Shown here in pieces: positions 40,173 through 49,768 of a DNA stretch of 64,000 nt; position 1 is the stretch's first letter; the number at the start of each line of letters is the position of its first letter. A model generated the notes under the pieces. That model was not told where the DNA came from and made no database searches. It saw only the letters and a list, made by a program, of their open reading frames with translations. A program made the position numbers and the translations under genes. The DNA comes from Phenylobacterium sp. (GTDB lineage Bacteria > Pseudomonadota > Alphaproteobacteria > Caulobacterales > Caulobacteraceae): positions 310,001 to 374,000 of the forward strand of contig JADCAS010000005.1 of assembly GCA_020401865.1 (NCBI GenBank), written 5' to 3'.

Positions 40173-41333
40173 ATGTCGCGTCTCGCGCAACTCCGAGGGT
40201 TGATCCAGGCCCTTTTCCCCGAACGGCACCTCTACCTCCGGTCCGGAGGTGAGATGAAGGGCGTGGTCCTGACCCCCGCAAGGCAGATGATCTTTGCAGC
40301 GATCGCGTTGGGCCTGCTGACCTGGGTTCTTGTTTCCTTTATCGCCATACTGATCGGCGCCGTCACCCAGTCGCGGAGCGACGAGGAGCTGGCTCAGATG
40401 CAGGCCCGTTCCGAACGCTGGGTCGCCGACCGTGAGGCCCGGCTGAACAGCGCCGTCGCCCAGCTGAATGCGTCCGGCGCCTCCCTGGGAGGCCTTGCAG
40501 AGTCCATCGAGAAGCGACACGCGGCTCTCGCCCTGCTCCTGACCGACCTCAAGGGCGAGCCGGGCGCCATGGCGGCCCTGACCCCGGCCCTCCGCGGCGC
40601 ACCGGACCCGGACGCCAATCCCATTGAGCGTATCGCCACCGTCCAGGCCAATCAGGAGCGCCTTGTGGACGCCGCAGAGGACTATGCCCGCAGCCGGGCG
40701 GACAGGCTGCGCCTGGCCTTCCGCCTCGCCGGCCTCGCGCCCTCCAGCTACGCCTCCTCTGCAGCCTCGGGCGGCCCCCTCCTGGAAGCTCCGGATCCGC
40801 GCGCCCTGGCGGCGGTTCTGGACGTGGACGAGCGCTTCGCCGCGCGAATTCAGCGGGCGGCCGAGAACCTTTCGGCCGCGAACGGCCTGTCGGAGACCGC
40901 TTCGCGGCTGCCCTTCGCGCAACCCGCCAAAGGGGCCCGCAAGACCAGCAGCTTTGGTGTTCGCTTCGATCCGTTCACCGGGCGCCCCGCCTTCCACTCC
41001 GGCCTCGACTTCGTTTCGGCCTTTGGCGCCCCGATCCTGACTACAGCGCCCGGAATTGTCTCCTTTGCGGGCGTCAGGTCCGGATATGGCAAGACCGTCG
41101 AGGTGGACCACGGGCGCGGCTTCAAGACACGCTACGCGCACCTGTCCGCCCTGGCGGTCTCACCCGGCCAGAGGGTGGCGGTCGGCCAGCGGATCGGGGC
41201 CCTCGGGAACACCGGACGGTCAACAGGTCCGCACTTGCACTACGAGATCTGGCTCAACGGCCGGGCCGTGAATCCCTATCGTTTCATTCGCGCAGGTGAA
41301 CATGTTCAACAAGCCCGCTCCCAAGCCGGTTAA
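40173..41333 (+). CDS. M23 family metallopeptidase, membrane anchored
   Basis: A protein of about 386 residues. A transmembrane segment (IFAAIALGLLTWVLVSFIAI) follows a short cytoplasmic N-terminus, then a periplasmic coiled-coil region to about residue 240 and a LytM/M23 domain with zinc ligands in PAFHSGLDFVSAFGAP and GPHLHYEIWLNGR. It likely cuts peptidoglycan cross-links. The 3' end overlaps the bactofilin by 32 bp; in other stalked or budding alphaproteobacteria such a peptidase works with a bactofilin on cell shape (family knowledge). The start is uncertain: ATG at 40173 preferred; in-frame GTG at 40167 or TTG at 40152. Confidence 0.88.
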   Translation: MSRLAQLRGLIQALFPERHLYLRSGGEMKGVVLTPARQMIFAAIALGLLTWVLVSFIAILIGAVTQSRSDEELAQMQARSERWVADREARLNSAVAQLNASGASLGGLAESIEKRHAALALLLTDLKGEPGAMAALTPALRGAPDPDANPIERIATVQANQERLVDAAEDYARSRADRLRLAFRLAGLAPSSYASSAASGGPLLEAPDPRALAAVLDVDERFAARIQRAAENLSAANGLSETASRLPFAQPAKGARKTSSFGVRFDPFTGRPAFHSGLDFVSAFGAPILTTAPGIVSFAGVRSGYGKTVEVDHGRGFKTRYAHLSALAVSPGQRVAVGQRIGALGNTGRSTGPHLHYEIWLNGRAVNPYRFIRAGEHVQQARSQAG

Positions 41334-41781
41334 CGGGCCCGCCGGGGTCACGTCGGAGCTTGCCTCCTCAACCGCGGCGGCAGGCGAGGCGTCCCGCAAT
41401 CGTCCTCGTCCGGCATCGCTCCTGGCGCAGAACCTCGTGCTCGAAGGATCGATCCAGAGCGACAGTGAGGTGCAGATTGATGGCTTGATCCGGGGCGACG
41501 TCCGCGTCGAAAAGCTCGCCATCGGCGAGACGGGTCGCGTCGAGGGCCAGATCACCGCGGAGACAGCCGAGGTCCGGGGCCGTGTTGTCGGAGGCATCAT
41601 GGCCAAGCAGGTGCGCCTCTACGGCACCGCGAGTGTCGAGGGCGACATCACTGCCGAACAGCTGGCGATCGAGCCTGGCGCCTCGTTCGAGGGAAGGAGC
41701 GTCAAGCTCCAGCGGCCGAAGCCGGCCTCTCCCTCTGCAACCCCGTCCGCTTCCCCCGCGCCTGCGTCACCGCCGGCCTGA
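41302..41781 (+). CDS. Bactofilin
   Basis: A 159-residue polymer-forming cytoskeletal protein. The central bactofilin domain of about 110 residues is a right-handed beta-helix built from short repeats (LVLEGSIQSDSEVQIDGLIR, VEKLAIGETGRVEGQITAET, AEVRGRVVGGIMAKQVRLYG, ASVEGDITAEQLAIEPGASF), flanked by disordered Pro/Ser tails. It overlaps the M23 peptidase gene, which probably makes its functional partner. ATG at 41302 is used; GTG two codons earlier is possible. Confidence 0.93.
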   Translation: MFNKPAPKPVNGPAGVTSELASSTAAAGEASRNRPRPASLLAQNLVLEGSIQSDSEVQIDGLIRGDVRVEKLAIGETGRVEGQITAETAEVRGRVVGGIMAKQVRLYGTASVEGDITAEQLAIEPGASFEGRSVKLQRPKPASPSATPSASPAPASPPA

Positions 41782-41797
41782 TCCCGGGCGGCGCCCC

Positions 41798-42911
41798 TCA
41801 GCCCTCCCGGGTGACGCCCACCCTCTGGGCGAGGCTGGCGCCCATGAAGGCGTCGAGATCGCCGTCCAGCACACCCTGGGTGTCCGAGGTTTCCACCTGG
41901 GTGCGGAGGTCCTTGACCATCTGGTAGGGCTGCAGCACGTAGGACCGGATCTGGTGACCCCAGCCGATGTCCGTCTTCTGGTCCTGGAGCGCCTGGGCCT
42001 CGGCCTCCCGCTTCTGCAGCTCCAGCTCGTAGAGTCGCGCCCGGAGCATGCGCCAGGCCTCGTCGCGGTTCTGGTGCTGCGAGCGACCCGTCTGGCAAGC
42101 CACCACCACCCCGGTGGGAATATGGGTGAGCCGGACGGCGGAGTCGGTCTTGTTGATATGCTGTCCGCCGGCCCCCGACGCTCGGTAGGTGTCGGTCCGC
42201 ACATCCGACGGGTTGATGTCGATCACGATGGTGTCGTCGACCACCGGATAGACCCAGACCGAGGCGAAACTGGTGTGGCGCTTGGCGGCGGCGTCGAAGG
42301 GCGAGATGCGCACCAGCCTGTGGACGCCGGCCTCGGTCTTCAGCCAGCCGTAGGCGTTCGGCCCCTTGATCTGGATGGTGGCCGACTTGATTCCGGCCTG
42401 CTCCCCCGGGGTTTCCTCCAGGAAGTCGACGGCCATGCCGTGCGCGTGCGCCCAACGGGTGTACATGCGCAGCAGCATGCCGGCCCAGTCGCAGGACTCG
42501 GTGCCGCCAGCGCCGGAGTTCACTTCCACGAAGGCGTCATTTCCGTCGGCCTCTCCGGACAGCAGAGCCTCAAGCTCCGCCCGGGCGGCTCGCTCCCGGA
42601 TCGCCTTCAGCTGGCCTCGGGCCTCCTCGAGGCTGGCCTCGTCATTCTCATCGTCGGCGAGTTCGGCGTAGCCGACAGCGTCGGCAAGATCCCGCTCCAG
42701 GCCGATCACCGCCTCGACCGAGGCCGCAAGGCGCGAGCGCTCCCGGCTTACCGCCTGCGCTTCATCGGGACGGTCCCAGAGGGTGGGATCCTCGACCCGG
42801 GCGTTCAGTTCATGCAGTTTGCGGAGGGCGACATCCCAGTCAAAGTCGCCTCCTGAGCAGCGCAACCGACTGCTCGATGTCGGCCTTGGCAGCCTCGACA
42901 TCCGCTCTCAT
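41798..42911 (-). CDS. prfB: Peptide chain release factor 2, with programmed +1 frameshift
   Basis: RF2 reads UAA and UGA stop codons. The true start is ATG at 42911 (AGGAG upstream); 23 codons are read in frame 0 to an in-frame TGA at 42840-42842, then the ribosome must shift +1 over CTT-T to read the rest (41798-42841), giving about 370 residues. The second frame has the RF2 SPF motif ([13 protein letters not shown]) and the GGQ loop ([17 protein letters not shown]). Frameshifting gives the standard RF2 feedback control: low RF2 favours shifting. Confidence 0.96.
42839..42855 (-). promoter_or_regulatory. prfB programmed frameshift site
   Basis: Minus-strand sequence AGGAGGCGACTTTGAC: a strong Shine-Dalgarno-like AGGAGG three bases before the slippery CTT, then TGA followed by C, the poorly terminating context. 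This is the same layout as the known E. coli RF2 site. Confidence 0.95.
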
Positions 42912-42958
42912 GGGATCACTCCTGGAACTCGGCGGGCGGGAGTAGCGCGGACCGGGCC

Positions 42959-45361
42959 CTAATACAATCCGCTCATGTCGTCTGGTCGCCGCACGGGTGG
43001 CCCAGCGCCCTCCCCACCCGGTCGGCCCAGCTGGTCGTAAGGCAGCGGCCGGATCGGAAGGCCATCCGGGGTCAGGTTCGACGGCGGCGCGGTGATCCTG
43101 GGCTCGGTTCCCGGGCGGAAGGCTTCCCGGATCCCGTTGATGGTGGCGAACCTGGCGTTCCGCGGCGCCTTGAAATCGGTCTTGGGCAGCCGGCTCTGAG
43201 CGGCCTGCATGAAGTCGATGAAGATCGGGACGGCCGCCTGGGTGCCCGTCTCCCCTGGACCGAGGGTTCGATTATCGTCGAACCCGACGAAGACGCCGAC
43301 CACCATCTGGGGCGTGAAGCCGATGAACCAGGCGGACCGGTAGTCGTTGGTGGTCCCGGTCTTGCCCGCGATGGGGAAGCCGAGAGAGGAGACCGAGGCC
43401 GCCGTGCCCCGCTGGACCACGCCCTGCAGCATGGAGGTGATCTGGTAGGCGGTGATGGGATCCAGCACCTGCTCTCCGCTCTGCGCGATCCTCGGGCTCT
43501 CGGCGCCCGTAAACGCCGCGTTGCAGCGCGGACAGTCCCGCCGGTCCGCCCGCAGAACAGTCTCGCCCTTGGAGTCCTGAACAAGCTCGATCAGGTGCGG
43601 AGTCACGCGCCGGCCGCCGTTCACGAAGGCGGCGTAGGCCGTGGTGATCCGGAGCGGCGTGGTCTCACCGGCGCCCAGGGCCATGGCGAGGACCGGCTCC
43701 ATGGACGCGGTCACGCCCATCCGTACCGCCGTATCGCGAATCTTCCTCATGCCGACCCCTTGGGCGAGGCGCACGGTCATGGTGTTGCGGGACAGTTCAA
43801 GGCCCCGGCGCAACTGCATCGCGCCGAGGTAGGAGCGCGTGTAGTTCTCCGGCGACCAGTCCTCGCCATCCTTGCCGGACAGGGTGATCGCAGAGTCCAG
43901 AACGGTGCTGGCGGGGGTATAGCCGTTCTCCAGGGCCGTCGCGTATACGAAGGGCTTGAAGGTCGAACCGGGCTGTCTCCGGGCCTGGGTCGCCCGGTTG
44001 AAGCTTGAGAGAGAGAACGAGTAGCCCCCCACCAGCGCCAGAACGCGCCCGGTATTGGGCTCCACCACTACAAGGGCCCCGTTCACAGCGGGAATCTGTT
44101 TCAGCCGGAAACCTCCCGCCGCCGCCGGCTCCACAAAGACCAGATCACCGGCGCTGAGGCCCTTGCCGGCCCGGGCCCAGGCGACGTCGGCCGGCGCTAG
44201 CCAGCCCTTCTGGGCGTCCCTCTGGGTCTCAACCCGGATCCCACGCCCAGAAACCTCGGAGACGATGGCCACCCGCCAGTCCCGACGCTCAGACGGCGCC
44301 CGGAACCGTTCTGCGGCCTTAGCCCAGCCGGGGCCATAGGTTGTGCGGGCGAAGGCCCCGCGCCAGCCATGGCGCCGGTCATAGACCTCCAGGCCGTTCA
44401 TGAGCGCGCGCAGGGCGTCGGACTGGAGTTCGGAGTCCAGTGTGGTCCGCACATAGAGACCGGCGGCGTCAAGGCGGTCGCCAAGGGCCGCCCGCCCCTG
44501 CCGACGGACTTCCTCGACGAAGTAGTCCGCGTCCCTGTAGCGCGCCCGGGCCGGCGCGGCCTGCACCACCAGGTCCTCGGCCTTGGCCCGGGCGGCGTCG
44601 GCGGAGGTGATCCATTGGAGCTCGGCCATCTGGTCCAGAACCCAGTTGCGGCGGGCGATGGCCTGGGCCTTCCGGCGAAGCGGATGATAGTTGTCGGGCC
44701 CCTTCGGAAGTGCGGCCAGGAAGGCGGCTTCCGAGAGGCTCAGCTCGTCGATGGACTTGCCGAAGTAGTTGAAGGCGGCCGCCCCGACGCCGAAGGACCG
44801 GTATCCCAGCCAGATCTCGTTCAGATAAAGCTCGAGGATCTGCGGCTTGGTGAGGGTCTCCTCCAGGCGCCGGGCGATCAGCGCCTCCTTGAACTTGCGG
44901 CCAAGGGTTGCATCGTTGGTGAGGAGGACATTCTTGGCCACCTGCTGGGTGATGGTCGATCCGCCCTGCAGGCGCCGCCCCTGGATGAGGCTGGGCACCG
45001 CGCGCCCCAGCGCTCTGGCGATGCCCGCCGGATCCACCCCCTTGTGGCGGAAAAAGGAGCGGTCCTCCGCAGCCAGGAAGGCCAGGGCCAGCTGTGGCGG
45101 AATGCTGTCGTAGGGAACAAATATCCTTCGCTCGCGGCTGAATTCACCGATCAGGGTGCCGTCCCAAGCGTAGGCGCGGGTCGAGGTCGGGGGGCGATAG
45201 TCGGCGAGGTCGCCCGCATCGGGCAGATCGTGGAAGAGCCATGCCGTGTAGATGGCGACGGAAAGTCCCCCGACCGCCACCAGGCTGAGCAGGGTCACCC
45301 CAGCAATGGCCAGCCATCTTTTCGGGGACTGCACGACAGAGACGCCTCCGCAGGCGACCAC
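42959..45361 (-). CDS. mrcA: Penicillin-binding protein 1A
   Basis: An 800-residue bifunctional peptidoglycan synthase. A transmembrane anchor lies near residues 18-38. The GT51 glycosyltransferase has LAFLAAEDRSFFRHKGVDP, GGSTITQQVAKN and RKFKEALIARRLE. The transpeptidase has the active-site SxxK in RQPGSTFKPFVYATALENG, SRN in RGLELSRNTMTVRLAQGVG and KTG in IAGKTGTTNDYRSAWFIGF. The first start used is GTG at 45361; a second GTG nine codons later (VQSPKRW) may be the real one. It lies downstream of the amidase gene. Confidence 0.95.
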   Translation of the reverse strand: MVACGGVSVVQSPKRWLAIAGVTLLSLVAVGGLSVAIYTAWLFHDLPDAGDLADYRPPTSTRAYAWDGTLIGEFSRERRIFVPYDSIPPQLALAFLAAEDRSFFRHKGVDPAGIARALGRAVPSLIQGRRLQGGSTITQQVAKNVLLTNDATLGRKFKEALIARRLEETLTKPQILELYLNEIWLGYRSFGVGAAAFNYFGKSIDELSLSEAAFLAALPKGPDNYHPLRRKAQAIARRNWVLDQMAELQWITSADAARAKAEDLVVQAAPARARYRDADYFVEEVRRQGRAALGDRLDAAGLYVRTTLDSELQSDALRALMNGLEVYDRRHGWRGAFARTTYGPGWAKAAERFRAPSERRDWRVAIVSEVSGRGIRVETQRDAQKGWLAPADVAWARAGKGLSAGDLVFVEPAAAGGFRLKQIPAVNGALVVVEPNTGRVLALVGGYSFSLSSFNRATQARRQPGSTFKPFVYATALENGYTPASTVLDSAITLSGKDGEDWSPENYTRSYLGAMQLRRGLELSRNTMTVRLAQGVGMRKIRDTAVRMGVTASMEPVLAMALGAGETTPLRITTAYAAFVNGGRRVTPHLIELVQDSKGETVLRADRRDCPRCNAAFTGAESPRIAQSGEQVLDPITAYQITSMLQGVVQRGTAASVSSLGFPIAGKTGTTNDYRSAWFIGFTPQMVVGVFVGFDDNRTLGPGETGTQAAVPIFIDFMQAAQSRLPKTDFKAPRNARFATINGIREAFRPGTEPRITAPPSNLTPDGLPIRPLPYDQLGRPGGEGAGPPVRRPDDMSGLY

Positions 45362-45455
45362 GCGCCTGCATCGGTCTTGGTCTAGGGCGCGTTTCGGAAA
45401 AGGGGAAGCCCGATTCTGGTTCTTCGCGGGCCCGATGAAGGGCGCTCGCGGCCGT

Positions 45456-46646
45456 CTAACGCGAGGCGATCCTCACGTCATTCCGGAAGTAGTTTTCGAT
45501 GGCCTCCGCGATGGCCACAACGAGCCGCCCCCGCGTCTTGGGATCCGCCAGGAAGGCCTGGTCGTCCGGATTGGTCATGAAGCCCATCTCGAGAAGGACG
45601 GCGGGAACGTCCGGGGCGAGGAGCACCGCAAAGCCCGCCTCACGGTGACTGCGCCGCAGGAGCGTGTGCTCATCCTCGATCTCGTCGACCAGGATCTGGG
45701 CGAAGGTCGCCGAGCGGTTCTTGGTCGCCCGCTGGGTCAGATCGAAGAGAATGCCCGATACGCTCTGGTCGGCGCGATAGCCCGCCTTCATGAACCAGTC
45801 GTCCTTCGTCACCAGACGCGCGGAACGCCCCGCCGCGCGCTCGGACAGGGTGTAGACGCTGGCGCCGCGGACCGCTTCATCGGGACCGGCGTCCGCATGG
45901 AGGGAAATAAAGAGGTCGGCGTTGGCCTTCCGGGCGATCTGGACCCGCGCATCGAGCGGCACGTAGACGTCGCGGTCCCGGGTCATGACGACCCGGTAGC
46001 GGCCCGTCTTCTCCAGGCGATCCCTGAGGCTGAGGGCGGCGGCAAGGGTCAGGTCCTTTTCATAGTGATCGCCGCCGAGGGCGCCTGGATCCCTCCCCCC
46101 ATGACCAGCGTCGATGACCACAATCCGCCGGTTGTCAGCGCGAACCTTCTGTCCCTTCCGGGGTGGGGTGGATGGGGTCGCCTTCAACGAGGTGAGCTGC
46201 ACGTCGGCTGTCCGGCCCGGAGGGGGTCCGACGACAGCGGGCGACAGGTCAATGACGTAGCGGAAGCCCGGCGCACCGTCCCCGGGGGGCAGGACGAACC
46301 GCCTCCGGACCTGGACGCCGTCGGCGGTCTCGATGGTCACCCGGACGCCGCCCGCTTCAGGCTTGAGGTTCCAGGCCTTGACGAGTCCGTGCCCGCCGCC
46401 ACGCATTGTCGCCGCGATCTCGACGCCGGACAGGGCGACCACCACCTTGCCGCCGGCGTTCGAAACCAGCTTTCCGGTCGCGTCATCCGAGAGGTCGATC
46501 ACCAGACGGGTCGCGGTCCGGTCTCCGCCGAGGCGTACAGAGTTGACCTCCCCGGCCAGGGCCTGCGACGCCATGAGAGACGACAGCAGGATACACCCGG
46601 CCAAAGCCAGGAGGATCAGGTCGCTCCGCCAACGCCTGTCAGACAT
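45456..46646 (-). CDS. N-acetylmuramoyl-L-alanine amidase (AmiC type)
   Basis: A 396-residue exported amidase that splits peptidoglycan chains, usually at division. A signal peptide (LILLALAGCILLSSLMASQA, cleaved about residue 31) is followed by an AMIN domain (TATRLVIDLSDDATGKLVS) and an amidase_3 domain with zinc ligands in IVVIDAGHGGRDPGALGG, then EKDLTLAAALSLRDRLE, ISLHADAGPDEAVRGASVYT and VLLEMGFMTNPDD. The start MSDRRWRSD is preceded by a modest GGTGCGG. mrcA follows 94 bp downstream, a common pairing. Confidence 0.94.
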   Translation of the reverse strand: MSDRRWRSDLILLALAGCILLSSLMASQALAGEVNSVRLGGDRTATRLVIDLSDDATGKLVSNAGGKVVVALSGVEIAATMRGGGHGLVKAWNLKPEAGGVRVTIETADGVQVRRRFVLPPGDGAPGFRYVIDLSPAVVGPPPGRTADVQLTSLKATPSTPPRKGQKVRADNRRIVVIDAGHGGRDPGALGGDHYEKDLTLAAALSLRDRLEKTGRYRVVMTRDRDVYVPLDARVQIARKANADLFISLHADAGPDEAVRGASVYTLSERAAGRSARLVTKDDWFMKAGYRADQSVSGILFDLTQRATKNRSATFAQILVDEIEDEHTLLRRSHREAGFAVLLAPDVPAVLLEMGFMTNPDDQAFLADPKTRGRLVVAIAEAIENYFRNDVRIASR

Positions 46647-47053
46647 CCGCACCACGAAGACTTTGTCCGTTTGCCCTGCCTGCTGCAGGTTTCGGGTAAG
46701 GATAACGCAAGGGCGTAGCGAAATCGTTAAGACCGCCAAGTGGGCGCGCGCCCATCTTTTGCTGGCGCCCGAGAGGTTTTTGCTGCATCTGAAATGCTTC
46801 GGTCGTGCTGCGGTGCGATCGGGACCGGGGCCTTCTCCGGCCTGCCTGCGGCCCAGCGCCCGGCAGACGCGAGGCTCCCGCTGCGGACGGCGAGCGTCCG
46901 CAACTTGGAAACACGCCATGGGCTGCGCAGCTCGAGCCAATTCCCGGCCGGTCGGTATCCGCGTCTCAGACGCCGGATGCGACGTCCTGCGTCACCCTCG
47001 CCATAATCGGCGCAGCCCGGGCTTCGGCCCTGAGGCGCGCCGCGGAGAACTTC
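46647..47053. other. Divergent promoter region and long rne leader, no gene seen
   Basis: 407 bp between the divergent amidase and rne genes. Open frames crossing it are in-frame upstream extensions of the two genes and lack conservation. It is GC-rich with several hairpins, the best at 46882-46902. It probably holds the rne promoter and a long 5' untranslated region. Confidence 0.6.
46882..46902 (+). promoter_or_regulatory. Stable hairpin in the rne leader
   Basis: Eight perfect base pairs, TGCGGACG with CGTCCGCA, enclosing loop GCGAG, about 150 bases upstream of the RNase E start. In E. coli the rne leader contains a hairpin that mediates autoregulation; whether this one does so is not known. 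Confidence 0.5.
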
Positions 47054-49720
47054 ATGTCAAAGAAGATGCTAATCGACGCCGCCCACGCCGAAGAAACGCG
47101 TGTGGCGGTGATCGACGGAAATCGTATCGAAGAGTTTGATTTCGAGAGCCAGAGCCACAAGCAGCTCCGGGGGAACATCTATCTTGCCAAGGTGACGCGG
47201 GTCGAACCCTCGCTCCAGGCGGCCTTCATCGAGTACGGCGGAAACCGCCACGGCTTCCTCGCCTTCAACGAGATTCACCCGGACTACTACCAGATCCCGG
47301 TTGCAGACCGTGAAGCGCTGATGGCCGAAGAGGCCGCGGACGAGGAGGACGACGAGGTCGAGGTCCCGCGTGACCGCGATAGCGACGAGGACGGCGAGGA
47401 CACCGCCGAGACCCTGTCCGGGGATGGCGACGACGACGACGTGGTGGAGCAGGAGCTTGCCCGTCGTCGGCGGCGGCTGATGCGTCGCTACAAGATCCAG
47501 GAAGTGATCCGTCGCCGGCAGATCATGCTGGTCCAGGTCGTCAAGGAGGAGCGAGGCAACAAGGGCGCCGCCCTGACCACCTACCTCTCCCTCGCCGGCC
47601 GGTACTGCGTCCTGATGCCGAATACGGCGCGCGGAGGTGGAATCTCCCGGAAGATCACCTCGGCGACGGACCGCAAGCGCCTGAAGTCGGTGGTGCAGGG
47701 TCTCGATGTCCCGGAGGGCATGGGCCTGATCGTCCGAACCGCCGGCGCAAAGCGGACCAAGGCTGAGATCAAGCGCGACTACGACTACCTGCTGCGGCTT
47801 TGGGAAAACATCCGCGAGACCACCCTGCACTCCGTCGCCCCCTCCCTGATCTACGAGGAGGAGGACCTGGTGAAGCGGACCATCCGCGACCTCTATGACA
47901 AGGACATCGACGAGGTCCTGGTGGAGGGCGAGGCGGGTTTCCGCGAGGCCCGCGACTTCATGCGGATGCTGATGCCGTCGCAGGCGCGGAAGGTGCAGGC
48001 CTACCGTGAGCCCACGCCCCTGTTCGTGAAACACCGCGTCGAAGATCATCTCGCGCAGATCTATTCGCCCGTGGCCCCGCTCAAGTCGGGCGGCTACCTG
48101 GTCATCAACCAGACCGAGGCCCTGGTGGCCATCGACGTCAATTCGGGCCGCGCCACCCGCGAACGCAATGTCGAGGCGACGGCGCTGCGGACCAACCTCG
48201 AAGCGGCCGAAGAGGCGGCGCGTCAGCTCCGCCTGCGGGACCTCGCCGGGCTCGTCGTGATCGATTTCATCGACATGGATGAATCGAAGAACAACCGGGC
48301 GGTCGAGAAGAAGCTGAAGGACGCCCTCAAGGAGGACCGCGCCCGGATCCAGGTGGGGCGCATCTCCACCTTTGGCCTGATGGAGCTGTCCCGGCAGCGT
48401 CGGCGGTCCAGCCTGCTCGAGGGCACAACCCATGTCTGCGAGCACTGCGGCGGCACCGGGCGCGTCCGGTCGGTGGAATCGAGCGCCCTCGGAGCCCTGC
48501 GCGCGGTCGAGATGGAAGCCCTGAAGGGGGCCGGCGAGATCGCTCTTCGGGCGCCCCGCGCCGTGGCCCTCTACATCCTGAACGAGAAGCGGGGTCACCT
48601 GGCCCGGCTGCACGCCGACCAGGGCGTCTTCGTCTCGGTGGTGGTCGACGAGACCCTGCCGCACGCCGGCTACGCCATCGAGCGGACCTCGGACCAGGCC
48701 CGGCCTGCCGATATCCTCGCCCCGCGCAAGACACTCGAACCCTACGTTCCTGCGGATGAGGACCTCGAAGTCTTCGAAGACGAGGAAGACGAGGAGGACG
48801 AGGACGCCCCGATCGCCCAGGACGACGAGGACGATGAAGACGAGGCTCCCCGGGGCGGAGCCCGGGCACGCGACCGGGACGAAGAGGATGACGGACGAGA
48901 GGATCGCGGCGACCGCCGGGGCCGCCGACGTCGTCGCCGCGGCCGTCGGGACGGCGAACCGCGGGCAGCGGCGCCGGCGAACGCCACTGAGGACTCCCGG
49001 GACAGCCACCCCGATGACGAGGATGACGGCCCGGGCGGTCGCCGCAGGCGCCGTGGTCGCAGGGGCGGGCGTCGCTCCCGGGACGAGGGACGTCCGCAGG
49101 ACGCCTACGCCTGGACCCGTCCCTGGGTCCCCTATGAGGATGATCCCTTCATCTGGTTCGATCCCTCGCAGGACTCCCGCCGGCCTGCGGAGGCTCCCGC
49201 CGCGCCGGTGGAAGCGGCGCCCCCCATGGCGGCGCCCGAGGATCCCTCCGTTGATATCTGGGTCGAACTGCCCGAAGTCGAGACTGAGAAGCCCCGTCGG
49301 GGTCGCCGGTCGAGGGGACGGGGCCGCCGGGAGGACGCCATCGAGGCCGATGCCCTGACCCCCCCGGCGGACGCGCGCGCCGCGGAGATCGTGACCGAGC
49401 CGCGCGAAGCGGAGCCGGAAGCACCCGCCCCCGCGGCGGCTGAGCCTGAACCTGAGCCCCCCGCCAAGCCGGCGCGGGCGCGTCGCAGCCGGGCCCGGGC
49501 GGCGGAACCCGCCGCGGAGGCAGCGCCAGCACCTGGGACTGAACCGGGGGGGGAACCCACCTCGGCCGAGACCCCGGACGCCGTGGAGACCTCAAAGAGC
49601 GTAAAGGTCACGGCCGCAGAGCCGTCCGCACCGGAACCGCCCGTGTCCCGGGAACCCGATCCTGCGGAGATCACGACGCCGCCGCCTCAGCCTCGCAAGG
49701 GCTGGTGGCGTCGGGGCTGA
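47054..49720 (+). CDS. rne: Ribonuclease E
   Basis: An 888-residue endoribonuclease that starts mRNA decay and processes rRNA and tRNA. It starts MSKKMLIDAAHAEETRVAVI, includes the S1 region with an acidic insertion (DEEDDEVEVPRDRDSDE), the 5' sensor/DNase I-like catalytic part with metal ligands in ALVAIDVNSGR and LVVIDFIDMDESKNNR, and a Zn-link CEHCGGTGRVRS. The disordered tail has acidic and Arg-rich blocks (GDRRGRRRRRRGRRDGE) that bind RNA and partners. The last residues RKGWWRRG contain the GWW motif that in Caulobacter recruits PNPase (family knowledge). Confidence 0.96.
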   Translation: MSKKMLIDAAHAEETRVAVIDGNRIEEFDFESQSHKQLRGNIYLAKVTRVEPSLQAAFIEYGGNRHGFLAFNEIHPDYYQIPVADREALMAEEAADEEDDEVEVPRDRDSDEDGEDTAETLSGDGDDDDVVEQELARRRRRLMRRYKIQEVIRRRQIMLVQVVKEERGNKGAALTTYLSLAGRYCVLMPNTARGGGISRKITSATDRKRLKSVVQGLDVPEGMGLIVRTAGAKRTKAEIKRDYDYLLRLWENIRETTLHSVAPSLIYEEEDLVKRTIRDLYDKDIDEVLVEGEAGFREARDFMRMLMPSQARKVQAYREPTPLFVKHRVEDHLAQIYSPVAPLKSGGYLVINQTEALVAIDVNSGRATRERNVEATALRTNLEAAEEAARQLRLRDLAGLVVIDFIDMDESKNNRAVEKKLKDALKEDRARIQVGRISTFGLMELSRQRRRSSLLEGTTHVCEHCGGTGRVRSVESSALGALRAVEMEALKGAGEIALRAPRAVALYILNEKRGHLARLHADQGVFVSVVVDETLPHAGYAIERTSDQARPADILAPRKTLEPYVPADEDLEVFEDEEDEEDEDAPIAQDDEDDEDEAPRGGARARDRDEEDDGREDRGDRRGRRRRRRGRRDGEPRAAAPANATEDSRDSHPDDEDDGPGGRRRRRGRRGGRRSRDEGRPQDAYAWTRPWVPYEDDPFIWFDPSQDSRRPAEAPAAPVEAAPPMAAPEDPSVDIWVELPEVETEKPRRGRRSRGRGRREDAIEADALTPPADARAAEIVTEPREAEPEAPAPAAAEPEPEPPAKPARARRSRARAAEPAAEAAPAPGTEPGGEPTSAETPDAVETSKSVKVTAAEPSAPEPPVSREPDPAEITTPPPQPRKGWWRRG

Positions 49721-49768
49721 CGGGCTAGCTTCATTCGGGGTCGGGGGCGCAGTACGAGGAGACTCGCC

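Noticed and set aside
47069..49009. 646-codon open frame antisense to rne
   Set aside because: No family features; rne is intact on the other strand.
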